Assembly: GCA_965221345.1 (NCBI GenBank)
Contig: CBDCSD010000001.1
Location: 1,426,001-1,490,000 of the forward strand
Direction of reading: 5' to 3'
Length of the DNA: 64,000 nucleotides
Source: Bin5 sp965221345
GTDB lineage: Bacteria; Chloroflexota; Anaerolineae; Caldilineales; Caldilineaceae
The notes under the pieces are model-generated. The model searched no databases and was not told where the DNA came from. It saw only the letters and a list, made by a program, of their open reading frames with translations. A program made the translations under genes and the position numbers. Below are positions 7,687-16,881 of the stretch, one piece after another. How positions within the stretch are numbered: the stretch's first letter is position 1; each line of letters begins with the position of its first letter.

Positions 7687-10524
7687 CTAGGCTGCCGCCA
7701 GTTTATTGCGTATGATCGACTTTGCCAACTCCAGTTCCGCGGCGCCGGCTTCGATCTCTCCATCTAGTAGAGCCCCACGCAACCTGCGCAAAATGTGGCC
7801 GTAGTCCGGTCCCGGCGGCAGGCCCAACTGTCTCAGGTCTCTTCCATCCAGCGAAGGATGAATGTGCCGCCAGGTCTGTGTGTAGCACTGTACCCTCTCT
7901 CCCAGCAGGGGGTTCTCCTCCAGCAGCGAGAGTAGCAACAGTGCAGCTGGTTGCGCTTGGTCTAGCGAGGCGACTATTGTGCTGGGCGGTTGCTGGGGGT
8001 CGGTCAACTGTGGCAGCCGTCCCTTGGCCATCCGAAGCTGGCGCATCAAGCGCTGGGTTCTGCCGCGTAGTTTCAACCGTTCGCTCAGGTCCCTTTCGAG
8101 CGGGGACGCCCCGTCATCACTCCCATGCGCCTTGGGAAGAAGATCATATATGAGGAGCCCCCAATAAAGAAGCTCAATTGGCGTGTCCTCCAGTTGGAAT
8201 TGGCCGGCGCGGCGCTTTTTTTCTGTCAGCGCGGAAGAATCTCTCGGAATCTGGCTCTTAACCGGATCGTGGTCAGAACCGCCTGCCTCCAATCGAGCTC
8301 CAGTAGGCATACCTGCCCCCAAACTGTCGCGCAGGGCTTCGCTGCGAATGGCAAATGCAGCGCCGGCCCGCAATTCAGGATGGATCTGCTTGAGAACACC
8401 CAACTCGTCGAGGCGCAGGATCACATCTTCCGGTCTTGCTTCCTGGAAAATCCTATCCAACTCCTGTCGAATTCTTGCCCCCGTGACTCGCTCGAGCAAT
8501 GGAGCCGCGTCCAACAGATGCTCCTGCGTGCGTGACTCCATGCAAAAATCGAAACGCTGTTCATAGCGGACCGCGCGCAGGATTCTGGTCGGATCATCCA
8601 CAAAACTCAGGCTGTGCAAGACTCGCACCTGTCCTGTCTGCAGGTCAGACAGCCCACCATAGAAATCAAGCAGGTCGCCCCAGCGGTCCGGTGTCAGTGC
8701 GACCGCCAGCGTGTTGATCGTGAAATCCCGCCGGTGCAAATCCAGTTTGATGCTACCTTGTTCCACCGTCGGCAAAACTGTTGGCTCGGTATAGAACTCG
8801 GTGCGAGCGGAAACGAAATCGAGATGGTGGGGTAACTGATGCTGGTTCACCTCCTCATCGCTCGCAAGCAGGTCAGGGCAGGTCAGCGGATAGCCGGACT
8901 CGTTCAAAATCCATTTTGCGGTGCCGAATCGTGCGTGGGTGACAATCCGCCCGCCGCACCGGCTCTGCATGCGCTCCGCCAGGTCGATAGCATCACCTTC
9001 TACCACTAGGTCCATGTCCACCGATCCCGTTCTGTCGGCGCTATCGAAGCGCCCCAATAAGAGATCTCGTACAAAACCGCCAACGACGTACACGGCATGT
9101 CCGATTTCAGCCGCCATCTCGCCGACAATCCACAGAAGCCGATGCTGCCTGTCCGTCAGGATCTGCCCCAACTCTCGGCTTACATCCGGGATTTGTGTCG
9201 ACGCCTCTGTCTCCTCTCCCCAGAGCTTTAGCAGATCTGTGCGGGTTACAATGCCGATCATCTCGTCGGCGGCGTCCACGACCGGAACCTGTCCCCATCC
9301 GCTCTCTATCATGAGCCGATGAAGCGCGCTGACGGGCGCGTCCTCACGAACGGTATAGTCACCTTGACGCATTACTTTGTGGACCGGCAGAGAGCCCAGG
9401 CGATGGCTGATGGTGCGGTCCGCCTCGCGCCGGGTAAGAATACCGACCAATCTGCTGCTGCCGTCGTCGCCTTTTTGCAGAACGGGGAATCCTTCGTGGC
9501 CATAGCGCTGCATCAACTCCATAGCCGCCGCGACCGTCATCTCCTCGTCCAAGGTATGCGTCCGCCCCCGGCTCATGATTTGTGCAACAGTTGCAGGGGC
9601 ATGTGCGTGATCCCCAAGCAGACCTGTGATGCGTTCTCTTACCTCCGTCAGAGTTGCGCCGTGCAACAGCGCGGCCGCGGCACGCTTGTGGCCTCCGCCG
9701 CCGAGAAGTTCAGTGATCAGACCGACGTTGACTGCGTCTGTGTTGCTGCGCGCCACAACCTGGACGTGATCGTTCAGGTTGACGACGACAAACAGGGCAT
9801 CCGGGTTGAAGAGTTCGTTCAGTCTGCTTGTCGGCCCGCTGAGTTCGTCGTCGTAATCGGGCGCACTCGCGACCGCGAGTAGGACGTTTTGACCGGCGAC
9901 ATTCAGATTCTCGGCTTGCTCGGCCAGAAGCTTGGTCAGTTCCTGCTGCGCGGCCGTAGGCGGGAAGTGCAAGAAACGGCGCATCACCTCCAGGCGAGCG
10001 CCCTGCTCGACCAGCCAGGCGGCGCAGCGAATATCACGATGCGTTGTGGACGGGTACAGGAGGCTGCCGGTGTCTTCATATATGCCCAGCGCCAACAAAG
10101 TGGCCTGAAACGGGGACAGCCCTGCGTTCTGGTGCATCAGCCGCTCAATGAGAAGCGAGGCGTTGGCACCCGTAGTGTGGGGGCCAAGTGACTCTTGCCA
10201 GTCGTCCCAACCGAACGGCAGAGGCTCGGCCGCGGTGTGGTGGTCGATGACCAGATGGCGTGTATTTTTGTCCATTCCCTTCACGGCGTTGAATTTGCGG
10301 GTGTCTACCACGATCGCCAATTCGACGCGACCACGCGGCAGGTGCCTGGGATCGATGAAGGGAAACTGGTTCCGGTACAAGGACAGAAACGCCTGGACGT
10401 TCCGATTAATTTTCCATGGCTGGACGGGCTGCGCTTGAGGGTAGAGCAACGCCGCGCCTAGCAAAGAGGCCAGCGCGTCGAAATCAGCGTTTTCGTGAGT
10501 AAGAATTACTGTATGGCCGCGCAT
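7687..10524 (-). CDS. cca: DHH-CBS-CBS tRNA nucleotidyltransferase (CCA- or A-adding)
   Basis: A long multidomain form of the class II tRNA 3'-end nucleotidyltransferase. From the ATG at 10524 (MRGHTVILTHENADFDA) come a DHH phosphoesterase domain (DHHTAAEP; DHHA1-type GGGGHKRAAAA), two CBS domains (about 300-430), then the polymerase head (VVGGFVRDLLLGR, MDLVVEGDA), RRDFTINTLAV, RILRAVRYEQRFDF and the C-terminal helical region. This layout is known from the A-adding enzyme of Aquifex and relatives, so whether this protein adds the whole CCA or only A is open; no second nucleotidyltransferase is seen in this window. The frame continues 24 codons upstream without a better start. The tRNA-Leu at 43.3 kb lacks an encoded CCA, consistent with a need for the enzyme. 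Confidence 0.9.
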   Translation of the reverse strand: MRGHTVILTHENADFDALASLLGAALLYPQAQPVQPWKINRNVQAFLSLYRNQFPFIDPRHLPRGRVELAIVVDTRKFNAVKGMDKNTRHLVIDHHTAAEPLPFGWDDWQESLGPHTTGANASLLIERLMHQNAGLSPFQATLLALGIYEDTGSLLYPSTTHRDIRCAAWLVEQGARLEVMRRFLHFPPTAAQQELTKLLAEQAENLNVAGQNVLLAVASAPDYDDELSGPTSRLNELFNPDALFVVVNLNDHVQVVARSNTDAVNVGLITELLGGGGHKRAAAALLHGATLTEVRERITGLLGDHAHAPATVAQIMSRGRTHTLDEEMTVAAAMELMQRYGHEGFPVLQKGDDGSSRLVGILTRREADRTISHRLGSLPVHKVMRQGDYTVREDAPVSALHRLMIESGWGQVPVVDAADEMIGIVTRTDLLKLWGEETEASTQIPDVSRELGQILTDRQHRLLWIVGEMAAEIGHAVYVVGGFVRDLLLGRFDSADRTGSVDMDLVVEGDAIDLAERMQSRCGGRIVTHARFGTAKWILNESGYPLTCPDLLASDEEVNQHQLPHHLDFVSARTEFYTEPTVLPTVEQGSIKLDLHRRDFTINTLAVALTPDRWGDLLDFYGGLSDLQTGQVRVLHSLSFVDDPTRILRAVRYEQRFDFCMESRTQEHLLDAAPLLERVTGARIRQELDRIFQEARPEDVILRLDELGVLKQIHPELRAGAAFAIRSEALRDSLGAGMPTGARLEAGGSDHDPVKSQIPRDSSALTEKKRRAGQFQLEDTPIELLYWGLLIYDLLPKAHGSDDGASPLERDLSERLKLRGRTQRLMRQLRMAKGRLPQLTDPQQPPSTIVASLDQAQPAALLLLSLLEENPLLGERVQCYTQTWRHIHPSLDGRDLRQLGLPPGPDYGHILRRLRGALLDGEIEAGAAELELAKSIIRNKLAAA

Positions 10525-10656
10525 TTGCGTAGTCGGGTCGCCTGTCCATGGAAGCTGCCATCTACTATACGTCCCGCCATGCCGATGCGCAAGCACGGGG
10601 CTGTCGGCGTTTTGCCATGTCCGGCAAGGCTTCTATCGACTCCGCTTACGAGGGAA

Positions 10657-12069
10657 CTAGCCACCTTCAGCGCGGCGCATCAGTGCCAGCGCCGCACGGT
10701 TGTGGCGCTCGACCAATCGCGGCAAATCGATGTGGCGGGGAACGCCGTCCTCTACCAGTAGGCGCCCGTTGACAAAGGCGAAGTCGACTGGTTGCGGAGA
10801 ACAGAAGACCAGTGCTGCCACCGGATCGTGCACTGCACCGCCGGCAAAGGTGAGCGCTGTAAGGTCAAAACCGACCAAATCCGCAGCCATCCCCGGCATC
10901 AGCGCGCCGACATCGTCGCGACCCAACACTGCTGCTCCGCCGAGCGTGGCAATTTCCAGCGCCTCGCGCGCCGTCATGCCATGTGGATTTCCCATCACCC
11001 GCTGCAACAACAGGCATTGGCGCACCTCCTCCATCATGTTGCTGCCGTCGTTGCTGGCGCTGCCGTCCACGCCCAACCCCACATGCACGCCCGCATCCCG
11101 CATGGCCCGCACAGGGGAGATGCCGCTGGCCAGGCGCATGTTGCTCGTAGGGCAGTGGGCCGCGCCGGTCCCTGTTCGGGCGAACTGTTCGACCTCATCC
11201 TGGTTGAGATGCACGCAGTGGGCATGCCAGACATCGTCGCCTAACCAATCAACAACCTCTGCGTACGTACCGGGCCGGTAGCCGTACTTCCCCATGCAGA
11301 ACTCTTCTTCGTCCCGTGTTTCCGCCAGATGCGTATGGAGATGAACATCCATCTCGGGCCCAAAGGAGCGGGCAAGGGCAGCGCACTCTCGCATCAGTTC
11401 CTGGGTGACGCTGAAGGGGCTGGTCGGGCCAATCACAACCCGCCGCATCGAAAAGCGCGAGGCGTCGTGATACGCTTCGACTAGTCTCCGGCATTCGACA
11501 AGAATGTCTTTCTCTTCTTCCGTCATCCAGTCAGGAGGCAAACCGCCCTTGCTTTCGCCCAGGCTGACACTGCCTCTTGCTCCATGAAAGCGGACCCCGA
11601 TTTCCTCCGCGGCCGCGAACTGGTCATCAAGCCTTGAGCCGTTGTGCCAGAGGTAGTGGTGATCGCTGCTGGTCGTGCAGCCGCTCAGAAGTAACTCCGT
11701 TAGAGCAACCTGCGTGCTGGCATGCACATCCTCCGGGCCCATGCACGCCCATATGGGATAGAGGGCCCGCAGCCAGTCGAATAGGACAGCGTTCTGCGCG
11801 GCGGGGACAACCCGCGTAAGCGTTTGAAAGAAGTGGTGATGCGTGTTGATGAAACCGGGAAGTACGATCTTTCCGCGCGCGTCGACATATGCTGTTGACG
11901 AGGAGTCCTCTGATGTTCCGTCCGTGTATTGGGACGGCAGCTCGGCGGTGGCACCCACCCAGACGATTTGCTGTCCTTCCAAAACCAGCGCGCCGTCAGC
12001 GATCTCTTCGCGCTGTGCGTTCATCGTTACAAGGCAGTCGGCATTCGTTAATACAGTTCTGGTGGTCAT
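10657..12069 (-). CDS. 8-oxoguanine deaminase-like amidohydrolase
   Basis: A metal-dependent amidohydrolase of the ATZ/TRZ group. The metal-binding motif is NTHHHFFQTL near residue 65. GCTTSSDHHYLWHNG, HLHTHLAET, HCVHLNQDE, HCPTSNMRLASG and GLGVDGSASNDGSNM supply the remaining ligand and substrate-pocket positions. This set matches proteins annotated as 8-oxoguanine deaminase, which turn 8-oxoguanine into urate and ammonia, although related enzymes act on triazines and other amino-heterocycles. The start at 12069 follows AAGGAG at slightly long spacing; the upstream in-frame ATG at 12102 is less family-like. The length of 470 residues is typical. Confidence 0.8.
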   Translation of the reverse strand: MTTRTVLTNADCLVTMNAQREEIADGALVLEGQQIVWVGATAELPSQYTDGTSEDSSSTAYVDARGKIVLPGFINTHHHFFQTLTRVVPAAQNAVLFDWLRALYPIWACMGPEDVHASTQVALTELLLSGCTTSSDHHYLWHNGSRLDDQFAAAEEIGVRFHGARGSVSLGESKGGLPPDWMTEEEKDILVECRRLVEAYHDASRFSMRRVVIGPTSPFSVTQELMRECAALARSFGPEMDVHLHTHLAETRDEEEFCMGKYGYRPGTYAEVVDWLGDDVWHAHCVHLNQDEVEQFARTGTGAAHCPTSNMRLASGISPVRAMRDAGVHVGLGVDGSASNDGSNMMEEVRQCLLLQRVMGNPHGMTAREALEIATLGGAAVLGRDDVGALMPGMAADLVGFDLTALTFAGGAVHDPVAALVFCSPQPVDFAFVNGRLLVEDGVPRHIDLPRLVERHNRAALALMRRAEGG

Positions 12070-12182
12070 CGACAAAACTGCTCCTTTTCGGTGATGGCCC
12101 ACAACAGGTTAAGAGAGGAATTCCACTTTGAACCGTGGAAAAGAACGAATGGTAGTTGAAGTTGCTTTTCTGCCCCTTCTCA

Positions 12183-13073
12183 TCAAACCAATGAGAGCAG
12201 GCTAGGGGTCATATCTTCTTCGTCCAACATCTCTCTGAGTTCTGTAACTGACAACGGACGCCCCTTGCCTGCCAGAGCTGTGAGCGCAGCTTCCATTACA
12301 TTTGTGCCGAAACTGCGGCCATCCAACCGCGGCGTCACTGTCGCCAAATAGGAAAGGCCCCGCTCCTTGAGCAGGGCCACGTCGTCATCAGTCGTTGTGT
12401 TGGTAACGATCGCCTTTTCTTCCAGGAGCGGCGGCAGGTGCTGCCTGATGTAATGGAAATCGTCTGCGATGACCGAGGCCCACCTGTACTGCGCCCCGTA
12501 TTTCGGGACGATCTGGTCCTGTTTCTCGCCAGTGGGGTAGATCCACGAAAACGGCAAACGGGCCATTACCGGAAGCAGGATTCTGGCCAAAACGTGGAGG
12601 GCGCTCAGGCTGCGTAAGAAGACGGGGATGCCCAAACCAAAGGCCAGATCGCCGAAGAGCGGCTGATAACCCATGTCCAGAAAGCTGCGTACCATCGCGT
12701 AGCGCCCGACAGCCACACAGAACAGGACTCGTTTGGGATGCGGGGGCAATAAACTCTGCAATCGTTGTGCGGTCTGCCGCTCGACAACAGCGCGGATGCC
12801 GCCGCCATCGACTACTGGAGTCCGAATGCCGGCCACGATGCTGCCAACCGAATGGAGCGGGAAGTAGCGGCTATTTACTTCCAGACCGAGGTCCGCGCCT
12901 CCAAACCCGAAAGCATCCGCTTGACCGTCATATTCCAGAAACAGTTGCCGCATTCGTTTCTGGTCCCCATCGGCGCCGATTCGTTCCAGGACGATCTGCT
13001 CGTTCCTGAGCGTGGTCTCGACCCGTTTGTCACGCCTGCTACTGCCCAAGCTGATGGAGATGACCCGTTTCAT
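12183..13073 (-). CDS. conserved protein of the family annotated as quinate 5-dehydrogenase
   Basis: The 296-residue product begins VISISLGSSRRDKRVE and carries YDGQADAFGFGGADL, TPVVDGGGI and FGDLAFGLGIP, features I recall from a conserved family in Clostridia, Chloroflexota and others that is labelled quinate 5-dehydrogenase in databases. The evidence behind that label is not apparent, and no obvious GxGxxG dinucleotide fold is visible. The region about 175-200 (LHVLARILLPVMARLPFSWIYP) is hydrophobic. AGAGG precedes the ATG. The gene lies 74 nt downstream of an alpha-oxoamine synthase on the same strand and could share its transcript. The function should be treated as unknown. Confidence 0.6.
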   Translation of the reverse strand: MKRVISISLGSSRRDKRVETTLRNEQIVLERIGADGDQKRMRQLFLEYDGQADAFGFGGADLGLEVNSRYFPLHSVGSIVAGIRTPVVDGGGIRAVVERQTAQRLQSLLPPHPKRVLFCVAVGRYAMVRSFLDMGYQPLFGDLAFGLGIPVFLRSLSALHVLARILLPVMARLPFSWIYPTGEKQDQIVPKYGAQYRWASVIADDFHYIRQHLPPLLEEKAIVTNTTTDDDVALLKERGLSYLATVTPRLDGRSFGTNVMEAALTALAGKGRPLSVTELREMLDEEDMTPSLLSLV

Positions 13074-13147
13074 TGTGCCTCTGCTTCGGCTTTGTGGCGC
13101 GCAAAATTCCGGCGCGCACTGCGCACTCGTGATTTCCGCCGTTCGCC

Positions 13148-14461
13148 TCAGTCGATCACGCCAATTTGGCGTCCCGCCTCGATGAAGACACTCAGCGCGA
13201 AGTCGATGTCTTCAGTCGTGTGGGCAGCCGTAACGTTTGCCCGCAGTCGGGCAGTGCCTTCCTTGACGGCCGGTGGCAAAACGGGGAGTACGAATATGCC
13301 GTTGTCTTGGCAATACTTGGTCATTGCAAATGCGCGTTCTTCAGTGCCGACCATGATTGGTACTATCGGCGACTCGGTTAGACCGGTGTCGAAACCGGCG
13401 GCTTGCAGGCCGCTTGTGAATTGGCGCGCATTGTGGAGGAGGATACGGTTACGCTCGACGCCTTCATCTTCCAGGACATGGAAGCCTTCGGTTATTGAGG
13501 CCGCCACCGAGGGCGGCAGAGCAGCACTGAAGACGAAGCCGCGTGCAGTATGCCGCAAATAGGTGACCAGCTTATTGCTGCCGGCGACATAACCGCCTAT
13601 ACCCGGAATAGTCTTGCTGAGAGTGCCCATCTTCAGATCGATGGAGCCATACATGTCGAAATGCTCTTCGATGCCGTGCCCGGTCTTGCCGAGCACGCCA
13701 ATGCTATGGGCCTCGTCGAGCATCAGCCGCGCGTTGTAACGCCTGCAAATTTCGTGCGCCGCCGGCAGATTGAAGATGTCTCCATCCATCGAGAAAACTG
13801 CGTCCGCGATCACCAGTTTGCCGGCGTCTTCCGGGGCGCGGCGCAACTGCCTTTCAAGATCGTCCATATCGTTATGACGGAAGCGGGCAAACTTTCCGCG
13901 GGCCAGCAGACAGCCATCGACAATACTGGCATGGTTCCACCTGTCGGAAAAGACCCAGTCCCCCCGGCCGACTATCGTGCTTACAGTGGCCAAATTGGTT
14001 ACATAGCCGGAACTGTAGACGATGGCCTCTTCGCGCCGTGCGAAATCGGCAATTGTCCTTTCCATCTCGGCATGAAGATCCAGTGTGCCTCCAAGAATTC
14101 GCACACCATGTGTACCGGTTCCATACTTATCCGCCGCCGCTTTGGCCGCCGCCACTATGCGAGGGTGGTTAATCAGTCCCAGGTAACTGTAGGTGGCAAA
14201 CATCAGCTTGCGCTTGCCCTCAGTATGTACCCATGGCCCCTCCAGCGCATCTACCGGTTGAAAGTAGTAGTAGTGTTCGCTGGCCTTAACCTCCTCTGTA
14301 CGTTCCCACCAGGCATCGATTCTCTGCGAAACTGGATCGTCCTGTTCACCATCGCCATTCAGGAAGGACTCGAGGGGAGGGGCTTCGATGGCTGCTGTGG
14401 AGACGCCATCGGGATGAACCCCAATTGGCTCGGCTCCAAAGCGCGCTAACTGATCGACCAT
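13148..14461 (-). CDS. alpha-oxoamine synthase (serine palmitoyltransferase / KBL / BioF family)
   Basis: A PLP enzyme that condenses an amino acid with an acyl-CoA. The fold-type I core spans about 80-435, with YSYLGLINHPRI, GTGTHGVRILGG, DRWNHASIVDG, DEAHSIGVLG and the PLP lysine in GTLSKTIPGIGGYV. The N-terminal extension (about 75 residues with HYYYFQPVDALEGP) and the final HTTEDIDFALSVFIEAGRQ look more like serine palmitoyltransferase or lipid-linked members than BioF. No biotin genes are nearby. Possible products are 3-ketosphinganine, 8-amino-7-oxononanoate or 2-amino-3-ketobutyrate, and the sequence alone does not decide. Confidence 0.85.
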   Translation of the reverse strand: MVDQLARFGAEPIGVHPDGVSTAAIEAPPLESFLNGDGEQDDPVSQRIDAWWERTEEVKASEHYYYFQPVDALEGPWVHTEGKRKLMFATYSYLGLINHPRIVAAAKAAADKYGTGTHGVRILGGTLDLHAEMERTIADFARREEAIVYSSGYVTNLATVSTIVGRGDWVFSDRWNHASIVDGCLLARGKFARFRHNDMDDLERQLRRAPEDAGKLVIADAVFSMDGDIFNLPAAHEICRRYNARLMLDEAHSIGVLGKTGHGIEEHFDMYGSIDLKMGTLSKTIPGIGGYVAGSNKLVTYLRHTARGFVFSAALPPSVAASITEGFHVLEDEGVERNRILLHNARQFTSGLQAAGFDTGLTESPIVPIMVGTEERAFAMTKYCQDNGIFVLPVLPPAVKEGTARLRANVTAAHTTEDIDFALSVFIEAGRQIGVID

Positions 14462-14599
14462 TGTATGAGACCTCGTTTTCCACTACTGTACAATACAAGA
14501 AGGCAGAGGTGGCTTTGGATAAAGGTTTAACCACCGCTCGCCCGCAAAAGGTAATCAGCCCAACTGACTTCGCGAAGGGCGCGAGAATAATATCATAGA

Positions 14600-14628
14600 A
14601 TTGTATCGTAAAGTAGTCCACTGTGCAA
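14600..14628 (-). promoter_or_regulatory. candidate promoter for the alpha-oxoamine synthase gene
   Basis: On the minus strand TTGCAC and TACAAT are separated by 17 nt, about 140 nt upstream of the ATG at 14461. The -10 box is good and the -35 box weak. No operator-like repeat is seen between this and the gene. Confidence 0.35.
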
Positions 14629-14739
14629 AGACTAAGAATGATGGGCCAAATTTCGCAGATTCGGCGGTCAAATGTGGCCCAATGTCCACAATTGAAGTAG
14701 AGTGGCAAGATCAACGCTCAAATCCAATTGCAAAATATT

Positions 14740-15798
14740 ATGGCAAATCTGACAAACAGTTCGGCGACTTCCAAGCCAATCGACCCCATCCACATTTACC
14801 GGCCCCACCGACTCCTCCGCAGTGGCAACATGCAGACCTTCTTAGGTCAGCATATACCGGCAGATGCCTGGTTCGTGACAGAAGGCGAACAGATGATCCT
14901 GTTCGATGCCGGTCCTGATCAGACCGGCGTCGATCCCGCCCGCGCCGTGCGTCTGCTTGGTTACTATACGCCATGCCGGAGCCGCGGCAATACGCCCTCC
15001 AAGCCAAAAGGGTTGGTAATGCTGTTGCACGGTTGGGAAGGGGATAGTCATTCTGCCTACAATCTTGTGCTCGGCAGTGCTCTGGTTCGAGATGGATATG
15101 ACGTTGTCCGTCTGAATTTGCGCGATCATGGACTCACGCACCACCTGAACAAGGGAATATTTTACGCGACCCTGATCGAGGAAGTCCATGCCGCGACCCA
15201 GCAGGTCGGCCTTCTCACTGCAGGAAGACCCTTCTACCTCATCGGCGCGTCGCTGGGCGGCAGTTTCGTCGTTCGCATGGCATTGCGCCACGCCCGCAGC
15301 CCGATCCCAAATCTGCGCCGGGCTATGGCGATCAACCCCGTTCTTAATCCTGGACGCACTAGTTTCGTCCTTGATGATCATCTGCTGCTTCGCAAATACT
15401 TCCGCGGCTGCTGGCTCGAATCACTTCGCAAAAAACAGGCTCTCTTTCCGGATCTTTACGACTTCGCGCCACTGGCTTCGATTTCAACGATCCGGGAAAT
15501 GAGCAACTGGGTCATTAAGAGCATGACCACATTCAGCGATGTCGACGAATACTTGAATGCATACGCCGTGAGGCCAATGGAGTTCAACGACCTGACCGTG
15601 CCTGTGTCGATTCTCACGGCGGCCAATGACCCGCTCATTCCACCTGAGGACATCGCCGCTCTGCCCTCCCATCCGCTGCTGCAAGTAAACGTCCTGCCCT
15701 TCGGGGGTCATGTAGGATACAACGATCTTTTTCCGTTTCGGCATCGGCTTCCGGACTTGGTAAGATTGTTGCTGGAACAAGATTCCTGGACAGATTGA
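14740..15798 (+). CDS. YheT-type alpha/beta hydrolase
   Basis: An alpha/beta-hydrolase of the YheT/UPF0017 group. Visible are the oxyanion HG in VMLLHGWEGDSHS, the nucleophile elbow GASLGGSF (Ser), a candidate Asp in TAANDPLIP and the catalytic His in FGGHVGYND near the end. The N-terminal PHRLLRSGNMQTFLG is typical of this group, which has esterase-like activity on poorly defined lipids. Translation can begin at the TTG at 14728 or the ATG at 14740; neither has a clear Shine-Dalgarno site, and the ATG is preferred. It is divergent from the alpha-oxoamine synthase, with a 278-nt spacer. About 240 nt without a recognisable feature separate it from rfbD. Confidence 0.85.
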   Translation: MANLTNSSATSKPIDPIHIYRPHRLLRSGNMQTFLGQHIPADAWFVTEGEQMILFDAGPDQTGVDPARAVRLLGYYTPCRSRGNTPSKPKGLVMLLHGWEGDSHSAYNLVLGSALVRDGYDVVRLNLRDHGLTHHLNKGIFYATLIEEVHAATQQVGLLTAGRPFYLIGASLGGSFVVRMALRHARSPIPNLRRAMAINPVLNPGRTSFVLDDHLLLRKYFRGCWLESLRKKQALFPDLYDFAPLASISTIREMSNWVIKSMTTFSDVDEYLNAYAVRPMEFNDLTVPVSILTAANDPLIPPEDIAALPSHPLLQVNVLPFGGHVGYNDLFPFRHRLPDLVRLLLEQDSWTD

Positions 15799-16034
15799 AG
15801 ACTTCCTTTCCAGAAACATCCATGTAATCTGGCCGTGTCCTTAAAGGAAGAGCAGGTCCCCTTGTCGCTGCATTTTCAGGTGTATGACTATTCTTACCGA
15901 CATTGGGGGCAGGAGCACAGTCGGAATGGCGTATCTTTCTGCCAAGTTTGAAGGTCGGGTATACTGAGAATCGTCCACGGTGAAGTACCGTTTGACGCAT
16001 CAGAAAGCTGTAGCAACGCGAACATAAGGTCACG

Positions 16035-16880
16035 ATGCCCCATATTCTTATCGCAGGCGCAAATGGACAGCTCGGACAGGCCTTGGCAGTGCAGCATGCC
16101 TCCGCCGAAAAGCTGACCTGCTGGACGCGCCCCGGACACGACTTAGCCGACCCTGCGATCGTTGACGCAGTAGAGGAATCTGCCCCGGATGTCGTCATCA
16201 ATGCCGCCGCCTGGACCGACGTCGACGGAGCCGAGCACGCGCCCGGCGAAGCGTTTGCCGTTAATGCGCTTGGCCCGAAATACCTGGCGGAAGGATGCGC
16301 GCGCTGCGGCAGTGTGCTCGTGCAGATCAGCACGAACGAAGTGTTCGCAGGGGAGGCGGGTCGCTTCTACCACGAATACGAACAGACCTCCCCCGCTAGC
16401 GTCTACGCCCGTAGCAAAGCCGCGGGGGAGCAGGCCGCGGCCGCGGCCTTGACACGTCTGTTCATTGTACGCGTGGCGTGGCTCTACGGTGCCGGCGGCA
16501 GTAACTTCCCAGCCAAGATCAGCGCGGCCGCAGACAAGCACGGCGCTCTGCGTGTAGTCAACGACGAGTATGGCAACCCGACTTATGCGCCCGATGTGGC
16601 CGCGGCAGTTGCATCGCTGATCGAGACCCAACGCTATGGCATCTACCATTTTGTCAACGAGGGCTGCGCCAGCCGGTACGATTGGGCGGTGGAGCTGATG
16701 CGCCTGACCGGGCGCGACGCGGTGCCGGTCAGCCCTATCGGCGCACGTGAATGGCCGCGTCCGACTATGCCGCCGCCGCACGCGGTCCTGGTCAACCAGG
16801 CCGGCGCGGCCTTGGGCATAGCCCTGCGCGACTGGCGTGAGGCACTGCGGGAATACGTGCAGACAGGGCTAGGGGAATGA
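16035..16880 (+). CDS. rfbD: dTDP-4-dehydrorhamnose reductase (RmlD)
   Basis: An NAD(P)H-dependent reductase that completes dTDP-L-rhamnose synthesis. GANGQLGQAL is the nucleotide-binding loop near residue 8, NAAAWTDVDGAE is typical of RmlD, and the catalytic pair appears in YARSKAAGE. The usual STDYVF is replaced by STNEVF, which keeps the catalytic Ser/Thr but changes the neighbouring residues. The length of 281 residues fits. The stop is one nucleotide before the ATG of the glycosyltransferase, so the two are co-translated. The other rhamnose genes (rfbA, B, C) are not in this window. Confidence 0.88.
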   Translation: MPHILIAGANGQLGQALAVQHASAEKLTCWTRPGHDLADPAIVDAVEESAPDVVINAAAWTDVDGAEHAPGEAFAVNALGPKYLAEGCARCGSVLVQISTNEVFAGEAGRFYHEYEQTSPASVYARSKAAGEQAAAAALTRLFIVRVAWLYGAGGSNFPAKISAAADKHGALRVVNDEYGNPTYAPDVAAAVASLIETQRYGIYHFVNEGCASRYDWAVELMRLTGRDAVPVSPIGAREWPRPTMPPPHAVLVNQAGAALGIALRDWREALREYVQTGLGE

Positions 16881-16881
16881 A

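Noticed and set aside
14461..14740. operator or riboswitch in the divergent spacer
   Set aside because: Only weak promoter elements and short AT-rich repeats were seen; no stable or symmetric structure could be supported.
15635..16333. long minus-strand ORF of 232 codons
   Set aside because: It overlaps rfbD and the YheT-type gene antisense and is Cys/Pro/Arg/Ser-rich without family features; it is an antisense shadow of GC-rich coding DNA.
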